Positions 53,078 to 61,828 of a stretch of DNA of 64,000 nt are shown in pieces. The stretch lies in NCBI GenBank assembly GCA_023421245.1, contig JAEZTV010000022.1, forward strand, positions 1 through 64,000. Reading direction: 5' to 3'. The stretch's first letter is position 1. Each line of letters opens with the position of its first letter. The stretch comes from Bacillota bacterium. GTDB taxonomy: Bacteria > Bacillota > Clostridia > Oscillospirales > Ruminococcaceae. Below the pieces are notes generated by a model that was not told the origin of the DNA, did no database searches, and saw nothing but the letters and a program-made list of their open reading frames with translations. The position numbers and the translations under genes were made by a program.

Positions 53078-53353
53078 TTACACATGCAACACATCCGCGT
53101 AATCGGGGTTTTTCTCAAACCACTTTACTGCATACGAGCAGCTGGGTATCGCCTTTTGACCATCGAGCCGGAGTTGTTCGGCAGCGGCCTTCAGCAGCAC
53201 ACCCGCAATGCCCCTGCCGCGCAGTCTGTCATGCACAAACGTGTGGTTGATGTTTACAACACCCTCCGATACCGTGGGGAAGGTAACCTCTGCAAGAAGT
53301 GCACCGGCATCATCAAGCATAAAGATGCGGCCTTGTTCGTGTTGAAGCTCCAT
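53078..53353 (-). CDS. Small GNAT-like acetyltransferase (YjdJ type)
   Basis: A 91-aa protein, mostly the minimal acetyl-CoA-binding fold of the YjdJ/GNAT group: LLAEVTFPTVSEGVVNINHTFVHDRLRGRGIAGVLLKAA, split here around the RGRGIAG pyrophosphate loop, then CSYAVKWFEKNPDYAD. The substrate is unknown. ATG 53353 follows AAAGGG; a GTG 24 nt upstream is possible. It lies next to the superoxide dismutase gene but is probably separate. Confidence 0.83.
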   Translation of the reverse strand: MELQHEQGRIFMLDDAGALLAEVTFPTVSEGVVNINHTFVHDRLRGRGIAGVLLKAAAEQLRLDGQKAIPSCSYAVKWFEKNPDYADVLHV

Positions 53354-53420
53354 TATACTACCATGCCCTTTCTTCACCGGACTTTTTGTAGCCCAAGCCT
53401 ACCGCACAACGGGCCTGTTG

Positions 53421-54059
53421 TCAACAGCTTGTTCCATTCAAGCAGGCGTCGAATCTTGCCGAGACCGCATCCCAGTTGATTACATGAAACCAATTGTCTA
53501 TGTACTCGGCGCGGCGGTTTTGGTATTGCAGGTAGTAGGCGTGCTCCCACACGTCCAGCAGCAGAATGGGGCATACCCCCGGGGAAAACGGCACATCCTG
53601 GTTTGCCGTGCTTGCAATGGTAAGCCATCCGCCGTGGCACACTGCAAGCCACGCCCAGCCTGAGCCAAACCGCCCGAGCCCGCACGCCTTAAAGCGTTCC
53701 TTCCATCGGTCATACGATCCAAAGCTGCGGTTGATCGACTCAAGCAGTGCCCCCTTGGGGCCTTGCCCTTTTGCGGGTGACATCAGGCTGAAAAACAGGT
53801 CGTGGTTATACACCCCGCCGCCATTATTGCGTATCGACTCGCGGACATGCTCGGGCAGCGCCTCGCACCGCGCAAGCAGTGTGGTAAGCGGCACCGATTG
53901 CAGTGATGGACAGGATTCCAACGCCTTGTTGAGATTATCCACGTAGGTGCGCAGGTGACGGTCGTGGTGCAGATGCATTGTTTCCTGATCAATATAGGGC
54001 TCAAGAGCATCGTACTCGTACGGCAGTGGGATTAGCTTATATGGATAGCATACATTCAT
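53421..54059 (-). CDS. sodA: Superoxide dismutase (Mn/Fe family)
   Basis: A 212-aa dismutase that converts superoxide to oxygen and peroxide. The four metal ligands are His in HLHHDRH, His in VYNHDLFF, Asp and His in DVWEHAYY. The residue pattern GGGVYNH followed by TANQDVP (Gln in the second half) is that of manganese or cambialistic enzymes; iron enzymes usually have the Gln in the first motif. AGGAGGGG lies seven bases before the ATG at 54059. Repeat copy C covers its upstream region. Confidence 0.93.
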   Translation of the reverse strand: MNVCYPYKLIPLPYEYDALEPYIDQETMHLHHDRHLRTYVDNLNKALESCPSLQSVPLTTLLARCEALPEHVRESIRNNGGGVYNHDLFFSLMSPAKGQGPKGALLESINRSFGSYDRWKERFKACGLGRFGSGWAWLAVCHGGWLTIASTANQDVPFSPGVCPILLLDVWEHAYYLQYQNRRAEYIDNWFHVINWDAVSARFDACLNGTSC

Positions 54060-54076
54060 ATTATTACCCCTCCTTT

Positions 54077-54160
54077 TATACTTAACAAACTTCAAACTAA
54101 ACCGCGCGGATTTTCGTGCGGCAGGGCTTGCCTGCCGCTTAATTGGCTATACCACAGTAT
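54077..54160 (+). repeat. Dispersed intergenic repeat, copy C
   Basis: TATACTTAACAAACTTCAAA at the left end, a CCGCGCGG segment, then GTGCGGCAGG-CTTGCCTGCCGC hairpin and an AATTGGCTATA right end. It matches copy D in the left end and the GCAGG...CCTGCCGC part. Its left end abuts the ribosome-binding site of sodA, so it is antisense to the sodA leader. Confidence 0.6.
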
Positions 54161-54197
54161 ATGTTTGTCCGCTTGCTATGTTGACTGCCTTGCACGC

Positions 54198-54238
54198 AAA
54201 AAAGCTGCTTTACGGCGTAGTATTCGCCGTAAAGCAGC
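54198..54238 (-). terminator. Intrinsic terminator of the lipoprotein gene
   Basis: GCTGCTTTACGGCG (54204-54217) pairs with CGCCGTAAAGCAGC (54225-54238); on the - strand this is followed by six T's (54198-54203). Confidence 0.88.
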
Positions 54239-54261
54239 AAGCGGTCAGCAGATTGAAAGCG

Positions 54262-54786
54262 TTATTCTAAAAAGTTGAAGTTATAAAACTCAAGGCTAAG
54301 CTCATCCTCGGGGATTGCAAGCGAAAGCGCGTTGCCGTTTTCGCGGTCGAGCACCAGCTCAAACTGCGTACCGTCGGTCTGCCCGAGAATTTTGATGGCG
54401 TTGCCGGTATCCTCAATGCTCACGCCGCGCTCGGCAAGGGATGCGTTGAGCGATGAGATGAGCAGGGAAGAAAGCGCCTGCCCCGGTACCGAATCGGGGT
54501 TAACCGAAAAATTCAGCTTACCGTAGTGAACCGTTACAAGCTCCCCCGAATAATCAAACGACAGATCTTTGAGCGTTTCGGGGCTTGCAAACGTCACCAC
54601 ACAGCGTTGTTCATCTTTTATCATCTCAACGTCGGCCTTGATATCCTGATACCGCACGACCGCGCGGGTGTTGTATGCCTTTGACAGATTCTCGGTCACC
54701 GCCTCGGGTGAAGGCTTGGGCGCTGCACACGCGAATAGAGAAAGCGCCACACACAACGCGGCGGTAATTATAAGAATCCTTTTCAT
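54262..54786 (-). CDS. Putative lipoprotein (LolA-like?)
   Basis: A 174-aa protein with a lipoprotein signal peptide: MKRILIITAALCVALSLFAC, with the lipobox LFAC ending at Cys20. The rest is beta-rich without a motif I recognise. It lies downstream of acpS and nnrD; in Bacillus a lipoprotein with a LolA-like fold (YdcC) sits near acpS and has sporulation-linked expression, so a similar role is possible but unproven. AAGGAGGG precedes ATG 54786; the first ATG at 54807 would add seven residues before the signal. Confidence 0.78.
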   Translation of the reverse strand: MKRILIITAALCVALSLFACAAPKPSPEAVTENLSKAYNTRAVVRYQDIKADVEMIKDEQRCVVTFASPETLKDLSFDYSGELVTVHYGKLNFSVNPDSVPGQALSSLLISSLNASLAERGVSIEDTGNAIKILGQTDGTQFELVLDRENGNALSLAIPEDELSLEFYNFNFLE

Positions 54787-54850
54787 AGTAAGCACCCTCC
54801 TTGCCAATCATGCAGTGGACCGCACGTGTGGCGGCACGATACAAAAGTGA

Positions 54851-56386
54851 CTATATAAGCTCTTGAAACACGCGGTGCAGGTCGTCAAGCACATCACTTG
54901 GCTGCATCGTGGCCTTGCACAGCCGATGTGCGGTAAGCTGAGCTGTGCGCGCATGCAGGTATACGCCGCACACTGCGGCCCTTCGCGGAGAATACCCTTG
55001 GGCAAGCAACCCGGCGATCAGTCCCGCCAACACGTCACCGCTTCCGCCTTTTGCAAGGCCGGAGTTCGGGTTGTTCGCAAGGTAGATACTGCCGTCGGGC
55101 TGCGCAACCACGGTATATGCCCCCTTAAGCACCAGCGTAACGCCCATGCGCTCGGCATACTCCGTCGCAAGCTGTACGCGGTTTTGCTCAATGGTAGCGG
55201 TATCGAGCTTTGTCAGGCGGGCAAACTCTCCGTAGTGGGGTGTCAGTACCACGCCGTGTGCTGCCTGTCTTACTATATCTATGTCACCCGCAATGGAATT
55301 TATACCATCCGCATCCAAAACGATGGGGCAGTTTGCATGCATCAGAAGTGAGGTAATGACCATGCGCGTATCAGTGGTACTTTTCATCCCGCAGCCGGCC
55401 ACGCATGCGTCTTTTTCCGCGGCTGCTGCAGCAATCGGTGCCACGGCATCCGCACTGAACACACCTTCTTCGGTACATGGCATGGGAAGCATTACCTGCT
55501 CGATGAGATGGGAAGAAAGGATGGGTACAATCTGTTTTGGCGCAGCAACATACACAAGTCCCGCGCCGCTGCGTGAGGCAGCGCGCGCGCACAGCACCGC
55601 CGCACCCGTCATGCCCATGCTGCCTGCGGCAACAAGCATCCTGCCAAACGTCCCCTTGTAGGAGTCATCGCGGCGCGGGTGAAGAAAGCCTTTTACAAGC
55701 GCGTGATCAATCAAATGCGTTTTACTGCCCACCGCGGCATATATCTCATCCGAAATGCCGATGTCACATACGACGCATTCCCCTAAAAGCGATGCGGCAG
55801 AGGGCTGTGCATGGGCGGGCTTTAGGCAGCCAAACGCGATGGTGCAGGCGGCGGTAATGCACTTGCCGCGGACTGTACCGCTGTCGGCGTCCATGCCGCT
55901 GGGAATATCGAGTGAATAAACCCGTCCTTTTGAAAGGTTGGCCATCTCGGCAACAAATCCGCATCCGTCCGGCAACGCACCGTGAAAACCCGTCCCGAAT
56001 AACGCATCCACAATAATGTCGGATTCCACCAGTAAAAGGTTTACGGTGGGGCGGCTGTCCTCCAAGCGCAGGATACTGATTGGCTCGCCCTGCAAAAGGC
56101 GCAGCATCTCACGCGCTTCATCCGAACGCGGCGGACCCGCCGCCAGCACGCACGACACCGCCGCACCGTCCCGTGCAAGCTGCCGCGCAGTAACAAAACC
56201 GTCGCCACCGTTGTTGCCGGCGCCGCACAGCACCACGCAGCGCTTGCCCGTTAAATCGCCCTCACGTTCGGAAATGATTTTATATGCTCCGGTTCCGGCA
56301 TTTTCCATCAGCCGCAGGAAGGTAAGTCCCTGCGAAAGCGATGCATGCTCTGCGGCGCGCATCTGCTCGGTAGACAGTATTCTCAT
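54851..56386 (-). CDS. nnrD: Bifunctional NAD(P)HX epimerase/dehydratase
   Basis: A 511-aa fusion that repairs hydrated NAD(P)H. The N-terminal YjeF/NnrE epimerase domain (1-210) has GAGNNGGDGFVTAR; the C-terminal carbohydrate-kinase-like NnrD dehydratase (about 225-505) has KGTFGRMLVAAGS, VLTPHYGEFARL and NSGLAKGGSGDVLAG. GGAGG lies seven bases before ATG 56386. It is 22 nt downstream of acpS, a frequent Firmicute pairing. The 64-nt gap to the lipoprotein gene suggests one transcript. Confidence 0.94.
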   Translation of the reverse strand: MRILSTEQMRAAEHASLSQGLTFLRLMENAGTGAYKIISEREGDLTGKRCVVLCGAGNNGGDGFVTARQLARDGAAVSCVLAAGPPRSDEAREMLRLLQGEPISILRLEDSRPTVNLLLVESDIIVDALFGTGFHGALPDGCGFVAEMANLSKGRVYSLDIPSGMDADSGTVRGKCITAACTIAFGCLKPAHAQPSAASLLGECVVCDIGISDEIYAAVGSKTHLIDHALVKGFLHPRRDDSYKGTFGRMLVAAGSMGMTGAAVLCARAASRSGAGLVYVAAPKQIVPILSSHLIEQVMLPMPCTEEGVFSADAVAPIAAAAAEKDACVAGCGMKSTTDTRMVITSLLMHANCPIVLDADGINSIAGDIDIVRQAAHGVVLTPHYGEFARLTKLDTATIEQNRVQLATEYAERMGVTLVLKGAYTVVAQPDGSIYLANNPNSGLAKGGSGDVLAGLIAGLLAQGYSPRRAAVCGVYLHARTAQLTAHRLCKATMQPSDVLDDLHRVFQELI

Positions 56387-56408
56387 CAGCAAGCCTCCGT
56401 TCCGGCGT

Positions 56409-56849
56409 TTAGTTCAGGGTGCCTTTCTCGCCCGCATTCGGCTGCGGGGGATGCAGTATAGGCAACGCGTGGTTATGGCAGGGCGCGGCATCATACGCAA
56501 TCACAAACGCGAGCGCAAGCTCTGCGGTATGACTTAGGCTAACCGAAAAATGCAGATTCCGCTGTCTGGCTACCGCAAGCGCCATGCCCGAAAGCTGCAA
56601 GAAGGGTGCGCCAAGGCTGTCGCGCAGCACCGCTACCTCACGCAGCGAAAAGCCGCGGATTCCCGTGCCAAGCGCCTTGCTGAACGCTTCTTTGGCGGCC
56701 CAGTTTGCGGCAACGGTTTGCGGGCTCATTCCGCGTTTTTCAAACAACGCAATCTCTTCACGCGAAAATACCCTCGCCAAAAAACGAGGGTTTTTCATGC
56801 TCTTTTCAATTCGAGGTATACTACATAAGTCCGTTCCGCTGTAAATCAT
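56409..56849 (-). CDS. acpS: Holo-[acyl-carrier-protein] synthase
   Basis: AcpS transfers phosphopantetheine from CoA to acyl carrier protein. The 146-aa product has GTDLCSIPRIE (Mg2+ Asp), FSREEIALFEK, the WAAKEAFSKALGTG signature and VSLSHT. The C-terminal 25 residues (about 122-146) extend past the usual end and include HNHALPILHPPQP. Its start lies 29 nt inside the preceding gene on the same strand, so translation is probably coupled. It is followed by the NAD(P)HX repair gene. Confidence 0.93.
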   Translation of the reverse strand: MIYSGTDLCSIPRIEKSMKNPRFLARVFSREEIALFEKRGMSPQTVAANWAAKEAFSKALGTGIRGFSLREVAVLRDSLGAPFLQLSGMALAVARQRNLHFSVSLSHTAELALAFVIAYDAAPCHNHALPILHPPQPNAGEKGTLN

Positions 56850-57360
56850 TTTGCAGTAATCTGGGCAAAAACGGTTTCATGGCGGTAAGCATCTTCTGGG
56901 GCGGGTTAAACACCACAAGCGTTTTGCCAAAGTTCACACTCTTGTAAATCAGATACCAGGTATTCTCGGTATCCTTCTCGTCCTCACACGCAAAGATCTT
57001 TGTCTGGTAGTTTGCGTTGGTATGTGCGGCGGGGTTATACTTGCCAACCGCCTCAACCTCACGGCATACTACCGTAATCAAGCGTTTGCGCTTGCGCTGC
57101 GCGATAATCTTGTCAATATCAATCTCGCCGTTGGTAAAGGAGTATTCAAACTCCACATTAAAGCCTGTAAGCAGATACCAGGCGCCGTAGCCCGCGCCAA
57201 ACGCAGCCGCTACTGCAAAGACAGCGAAGTTGCCAAGCCCGAGCGAGAGCACAATCAAAACCAAAATCAAAACCACGGCAACCAGTGCAATCGCAACCTT
57301 AAGCAGCGCCGTTGCAGGAGTAGATCTTCTTTTTACCAGATATTCAACAAAAACATCCAT
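56821..57360 (-). CDS. Membrane protein, DUF6106-like
   Basis: A 179-aa protein with two close hydrophobic segments (about 18-43 and 46-68), then a soluble domain with NVEFEYSFTNGEIDIDKIIAQ and the C-terminal LVVFNPPQKMLTAMKPFLPR. It resembles the DUF6106 family of clostridial proteins as I recall it; no function is known. It overlaps acpS by 29 nt and is the first gene of the - strand group. The T-box operon lies divergently upstream. Confidence 0.7.
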   Translation of the reverse strand: MDVFVEYLVKRRSTPATALLKVAIALVAVVLILVLIVLSLGLGNFAVFAVAAAFGAGYGAWYLLTGFNVEFEYSFTNGEIDIDKIIAQRKRKRLITVVCREVEAVGKYNPAAHTNANYQTKIFACEDEKDTENTWYLIYKSVNFGKTLVVFNPPQKMLTAMKPFLPRLLQNDLQRNGLM

Positions 57361-57570
57361 TCGTCTAACCCAACCCTCTTGTTTTAATATAAAACAATAT
57401 TTTTTTGCGGCAATGGCAACCCTATCGCTGCAATAAAAATATGTGCATAATTCCTGTAAATTATAGCATACCCCGCACAGTTATTCAACAAACCGGTGTG
57501 CTGATATTATGGATAAAGTGAAAACAAACTCCGCGGCGGTCAAAACCTGTTATCAAAACCAGCCCGGGAC

Positions 57571-57599
57571 TTGAAAAAAGTTAGCTGTTGTGCTAATGT
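57571..57599 (+). promoter_or_regulatory. Possible promoter of the pheST T-box transcript
   Basis: TTGAAA (57571-57576) and TAATGT (57594-57599) with 17 nt between. It lies just before the T-box leader. The -10 is weak. Confidence 0.45.
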
Positions 57600-57611
57600 T
57601 AAATACAGTAA

Positions 57612-57881
57612 TAACGCGATGACTGAGAGAGTAACGGCAAAACGGGCATCCGCAGAGAATGTGCGCCATCGGCTGAAAGCGCGCTGATGCATCCTTGCTG
57701 CGAAGTTCACTCACGAGCGGCGGCGAAAAACAGCTTATGCCAAGTAAGCGCCGACGGCATGCCCCGTTACCGGCAGCGAGAGTGTTCGCCGTTTTGGCGG
57801 AAATTTGGGTGGTACCACGGAGGTCTTATCGGCTTTCGCCCCATGGGTAATCTTCATTATCCGGCGGGCGGGGGCTTTTTT
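57612..57881 (+). promoter_or_regulatory. T-box leader (Phe) of pheST
   Basis: A tRNA-sensing T-box riboswitch. The T-box core TGGGTGGTACCACGG is at 57806-57820. Stem I begins near GATGACTGAGAGAGTAAC (about 57618-57635), and the specifier loop contains TTC (57706-57708), the codon for Phe, in CGAAGTTCACTC. A terminator (about 57830-57881) has GGGTAAT/ATTATCC and GC-rich arms ending in six T's. Uncharged tRNA-Phe would favour the antiterminator and so pheST expression. Confidence 0.93.
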
Positions 57882-57943
57882 GTTGCCGTTTGCCGGCATA
57901 AACTACAAAGCAATTGTCAAGGAAAGGACTGGTATAGGGTTAC

Positions 57944-58963
57944 ATGAAACAGGCTATTTTGCAGATTAAAGACAGCGCGCTCTCAGAGCTTGAGCGCGTA
58001 CAATCACTTCCCGCACTCGACGCGCTGCGCGTTAAGTATCTTGGTAAAAAGGGCGAGCTTACGGCGATTCTCAAGCAGATGGGTGCGCTCAGCGCCGAGG
58101 AGCGTCCCGTCATCGGGCAGCTTGCAAACGAGATTCGCGCACAACTGGAGGAAATGATTGAACGGCAGGTATCCGCCATCAAGGATGCCGAACGCGAAAA
58201 GGCACTGGATGCCGAACGGCTGGATGTCACCATGCCCGGCAAAAAGTATAAGATTGGTAAAAAGCATCCGCTCGACGCCGTGCTCGATGAGGTTACCGAG
58301 ATATTCCTCGGCATGGGTTTTTCGGTTGCGGAGGGGCCGGAGGTGGAGGCTGCCTACTACAACTTCGATGCGCTCAACACGCCGGAGGGGCATCCTGCGC
58401 GCGATGAACAGGATACGTTTTATATCTCGGATCATGTTTTGCTGCGCACACAGACCTCTCCTGTGCAGGTACGCACGATGGAAAACCAAAAACCGCCCAT
58501 CCGCATCATCGCGCCGGGGCGCGTGTACCGTTCGGACGCGGTGGACGCGACTCACTCACCGCTCTTTCACCAGATTGAGGGCCTTGTAGTGGATACGGGC
58601 ATTACGATGTCCGACCTGAAGGGAACACTTGACGCGTTTGTGAAGGCGCTGTACGGCAAGGATGTTCGGACCCGTTTTCGTCCGCACCATTTTCCGTTTA
58701 CCGAGCCAAGTGCCGAGGTTGATATGATGTGCTTCTCCTGTCAGGGCAAGGGCTGTTCGCTGTGCAAGGGTGAGGGTTGGATTGAGATTTTAGGCTGCGG
58801 TATGGTGCACCCTAGGGTGCTTTCGATGTGCGGCATCGACCCCGAACAGTACAGCGGTTTTGCGTTTGGCGTAGGGCTTGAGCGTATTGTTATGCGCCGC
58901 TATAACATCGACGATCTGCGCCACCTGTACGAAAACGATGTGCGCTTTTTGGCACAGTTTTAA
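57944..58963 (+). CDS. pheS: Phenylalanyl-tRNA synthetase alpha subunit
   Basis: PheS is the catalytic subunit of the alpha2-beta2 synthetase. The 339-aa class II protein has an N-terminal coiled-coil arm (about 1-85) for tRNA, motif 1 near DAVLDEVTEIFLGMGF, motif 2 with RTRFRPHHFPFTEPSAEVD and motif 3 GFAFGVGLERIVMRRYNI. It is under the T-box leader and 84 nt before pheT. The ribosome-binding site is weak (GGAAAGG is distant). Confidence 0.96.
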   Translation: MKQAILQIKDSALSELERVQSLPALDALRVKYLGKKGELTAILKQMGALSAEERPVIGQLANEIRAQLEEMIERQVSAIKDAEREKALDAERLDVTMPGKKYKIGKKHPLDAVLDEVTEIFLGMGFSVAEGPEVEAAYYNFDALNTPEGHPARDEQDTFYISDHVLLRTQTSPVQVRTMENQKPPIRIIAPGRVYRSDAVDATHSPLFHQIEGLVVDTGITMSDLKGTLDAFVKALYGKDVRTRFRPHHFPFTEPSAEVDMMCFSCQGKGCSLCKGEGWIEILGCGMVHPRVLSMCGIDPEQYSGFAFGVGLERIVMRRYNIDDLRHLYENDVRFLAQF

Positions 58964-59047
58964 GACTGGATGCTTGAGCAACACACATAACGGTTTAGCT
59001 ATTACCGCAGTTGACCTTATTAACGAAGGAAAGGATAGGATGGTTCG

Positions 59048-61426
59048 ATGAATCTATCGATGAGATGGCTTAAAGATTATGTTGATATACAAATCCCTCC
59101 GCGCGCCTTTGCCGAGGGAATGACTATGTCCGGTTCCAAGGTGGAGGGCTACGAGACAGAGGGCGAGGAGATTACAAACGTTGTGGTGGGAAGGGTGCTT
59201 TCGGTTACGCAGCACTCTGATGCCGACAAGCTGGTGGTTTGCAGCGTGGATGTCGGCAAGAGCGAGCCCGTGCAGATTGTAACGGGTGCTGCCAACGTAG
59301 TGGAGGGTGTGCTGGTGCCCGCGGCGCTGGACGGTTCAACCCTGCCGGGCGGCGTAAAGATAAAAAAGGGCAAGCTGCGCGGCGTGGAGTCTTGCGGGAT
59401 GCTGTGCTCACTGGAAGAGCTTGGTCTTACCGTGCACGATTTCCCATACGCGGCCGAGGACGGCATCTTTCTGCTTGAAGAGGAATGTGCGGTCGGGCAG
59501 GATATCCGCGAGGCAATCGGGCTTGACGATGTTAAGGTAGAGTTTGAGATTACCTCCAACCGCCCCGACTGCTTATCGGTCATTGGCCTTGCACGTGAAA
59601 CGGCAGTGACGTTTGGCAAAGAATTAAAGCTGTATACACCTATTGTAAAACAGTCGGGCGGCGATGTGAATTCATTGCTTTCGGTTGCGGTTGAGAACAA
59701 AACCCTCTGCCCGCGCTACAGTGCGCGTGTGGTTAAAAACGTCCGCATTGCACCCTCGCCCCGCTGGATGCGCGAGCGTCTGCGCGCCTGCGGCGTGCGC
59801 CCCATCAACAACCTTGTGGATATTACAAACTATGTGATGCTGGAATACGGCCAACCCATGCACGCGTTTGACCACCGCTACGTTGCTGGAGGAAAGATTG
59901 TGGTGCGAAATGCGGTAAAGGGTGAGAGTATCACCACGCTCGACGGCGTACAGCGGGCGCTTTCCCCGGAAATGCTGGTGATTGCGGACGGCGAAAAACC
60001 GGTGGCGGTTGCGGGTGTTATGGGCGGCGAGTTTAGCGGCATTATGGAAGATACCACCACCGTTGTGTTTGAGTCGGCAGTGTTCGACGGCGTTTCGGTA
60101 CGCACTACCGCAAAGAAGCTTGGTATGCGCACCGAGGCATCCGGCCGCTTTGAAAAAGGGCTTGACGCCGCCAACACCATGCCTGCGCTCGAACGCGCCT
60201 GCGAGCTGGTAGAGCGGCTGGGTGCAGGCGAAGTGGTGAACGGTTTTATTGATGTGGACAACTCGGAGAAAGCACTCCGCACCGTGCCGCTTGAGCCGGA
60301 GTGGATCAACCGTTTTATTGGTATTGATCTTGCGGTGTCCGAGATGGTGCGAATTCTTACTTCACTTGGTTTTGGCTGTGACGGCAAAACCGTAACGGTA
60401 CCAAGCTTCCGCAGTGATATTGCGCATAAGGCAGATGTTGCGGAGGAGATTGCGCGCATCTATGGTTACAATAACATCCCCGTTTCCGCCCTGCGCGGTA
60501 TAGCGGACGGTGCATTGACCCCCGAGCAGCAGTTCGGCCGCAGCATCAGCGAGATTATGCGTGCATGCGGGTGCGATCAAGTACAGACCTATTCGTTCAT
60601 CAGCCCCAAATACTACGATAAAATCCGCCTTGCGCCCGACAGTATTCTGCGCGACAGCGTGACTATTCGCAATCCGCTGGGGGAGGATACGAGCGTAATG
60701 CGCACTACCATGTTGCCCTCGATGCTTGAGGTGCTTGCGCGCAACTATAACAACCGCAATCCGCAGGCAATGCTGTTTGAGAGCGGCACCATCTACATTA
60801 AAAACGGTGACCCCGAAAAGCTGCCGCACGAAAGCGGTGTGCTGTGCATCGGCCTGTACGGTGGAAAAGATACCGATTACTTCACCATCAAGGGAATCAT
60901 TGAGGCGCTTATGGGCGCAGTGGGTGCCGAGGCGGATTATGCCGCAGTCAGCGATGATCCGACCTTTCATCCGGGCCGTTGTGCCGAGATTGTGCTTGAC
61001 GGGCAAAGGGCGGGCGTGATGGGCGAGGTTCATCCGCTGGTTGCACAGAACTATGGTATCGGTACACGCTGCTATGTGGCATCGATTGATGTACCGGCGT
61101 TGTTTGCGGCACGCTGTGCGGATAAGCGCTATCTGCCGCTGCCCAAATACCCTGCAGTCACCCGCGATATTGCCCTGATCTGCGAGGCGGATACTCCGGT
61201 GCTTACACTGGAAAAGGCAATCATAGGTGCCGCGGGCAAAATTCTTGAGCGCGTAGAGTTATTTGACGTATACCGGGGCAAGCAGATTGAGGAGACCAAA
61301 AAAAGCATCGCTTTTAGCCTTGTGATGCGTTCTGCTGAAGGCACGCTGACCGATGAACAGGCAGACGCTGCCATCAAACGTATCCTCAAGGCACTTGGGG
61401 CACTTGGCGTGCAGCTGCGCGTATAG
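59048..61426 (+). CDS. pheT: Phenylalanyl-tRNA synthetase beta subunit
   Basis: PheT binds tRNA-Phe and edits mischarged Tyr-tRNA. The 792-aa product has the tRNA-binding OB domain (about 40-150, with HPDADKL-like QHSDADKLVVC), the B3/B4 editing domain (about 215-370, NLVDITNYVMLEYGQPMHA), B5 (about 405-475), the catalytic-like core and the ferredoxin-fold anticodon-binding domain (about 700-792, LPKYPAVTRDIALI). It is the second gene of the T-box operon, ending at a hairpin. Confidence 0.96.
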   Translation: MNLSMRWLKDYVDIQIPPRAFAEGMTMSGSKVEGYETEGEEITNVVVGRVLSVTQHSDADKLVVCSVDVGKSEPVQIVTGAANVVEGVLVPAALDGSTLPGGVKIKKGKLRGVESCGMLCSLEELGLTVHDFPYAAEDGIFLLEEECAVGQDIREAIGLDDVKVEFEITSNRPDCLSVIGLARETAVTFGKELKLYTPIVKQSGGDVNSLLSVAVENKTLCPRYSARVVKNVRIAPSPRWMRERLRACGVRPINNLVDITNYVMLEYGQPMHAFDHRYVAGGKIVVRNAVKGESITTLDGVQRALSPEMLVIADGEKPVAVAGVMGGEFSGIMEDTTTVVFESAVFDGVSVRTTAKKLGMRTEASGRFEKGLDAANTMPALERACELVERLGAGEVVNGFIDVDNSEKALRTVPLEPEWINRFIGIDLAVSEMVRILTSLGFGCDGKTVTVPSFRSDIAHKADVAEEIARIYGYNNIPVSALRGIADGALTPEQQFGRSISEIMRACGCDQVQTYSFISPKYYDKIRLAPDSILRDSVTIRNPLGEDTSVMRTTMLPSMLEVLARNYNNRNPQAMLFESGTIYIKNGDPEKLPHESGVLCIGLYGGKDTDYFTIKGIIEALMGAVGAEADYAAVSDDPTFHPGRCAEIVLDGQRAGVMGEVHPLVAQNYGIGTRCYVASIDVPALFAARCADKRYLPLPKYPAVTRDIALICEADTPVLTLEKAIIGAAGKILERVELFDVYRGKQIEETKKSIAFSLVMRSAEGTLTDEQADAAIKRILKALGALGVQLRV

Positions 61427-61449
61427 AAAGCGGTATTATCTCATAGTTG

Positions 61450-61487
61450 CGCACATGGGTGGCCGCAGGTTCAGCCGCCCATGTGCG
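61450..61487 (+). terminator. Hairpin after pheT
   Basis: CGCACATGGG (61450-61459) pairs with CCCATGTGCG (61478-61487), with GGC/GCC inside. There is no T-tract. It probably ends the pheST mRNA. Confidence 0.5.
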
Positions 61488-61532
61488 GTAATCGATTTCA
61501 TAGTTTATTAATAATTTTACGCGGAAGGAATA

Positions 61533-61561
61533 TTGATATATTCTGCTAATTGGTGTATGCT
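61533..61561 (+). promoter_or_regulatory. Possible promoter upstream of ireB
   Basis: TTGATA (61533-61538) and TATGCT (61556-61561) are 17 nt apart, with a TG before the -10. Repeat copy D begins at the last base of the -10, so a transcript from here would start inside the repeat. Confidence 0.45.
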
Positions 61562-61735
61562 ATACTTAACAAACTTCAAAATAAAAACATTTTTAGCCGC
61601 ACGCATTTCCGTGTGGCGCCCTCACCACGGGCGGGTTTGTTGCCATTATAGCCAGTCGCCACGCCGTCGGACGTGCAGTAGGATTTGCCTGCCGCCCCGA
61701 AAACAAGAACTTGTTTCTGGGTGATTGACTATTAT
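61561..61735 (+). repeat. Dispersed intergenic repeat, copy D (longest)
   Basis: TATACTTAACAAACTTCAAA at the left end, CATTTTTAG, a GCACG-ATTTCC-GTG hairpin, further hairpins (CACCACGGGCGG region, GCAGTAGGATTTGCCTGCCGC, AACAAGAACTTGTT) and the right end GGTGATTGACTATTATA. It occupies most of the 402-bp gene-free stretch between pheT and ireB. Confidence 0.65.
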
Positions 61736-61828
61736 ATGGATAATAGAAGAGCGAGCAACCATTCATTTGGCGGACGATTCTTATTCACACTGCGGTCATG
61801 TATGCGTCTTTGCAAAGGAGGTTTTTAC

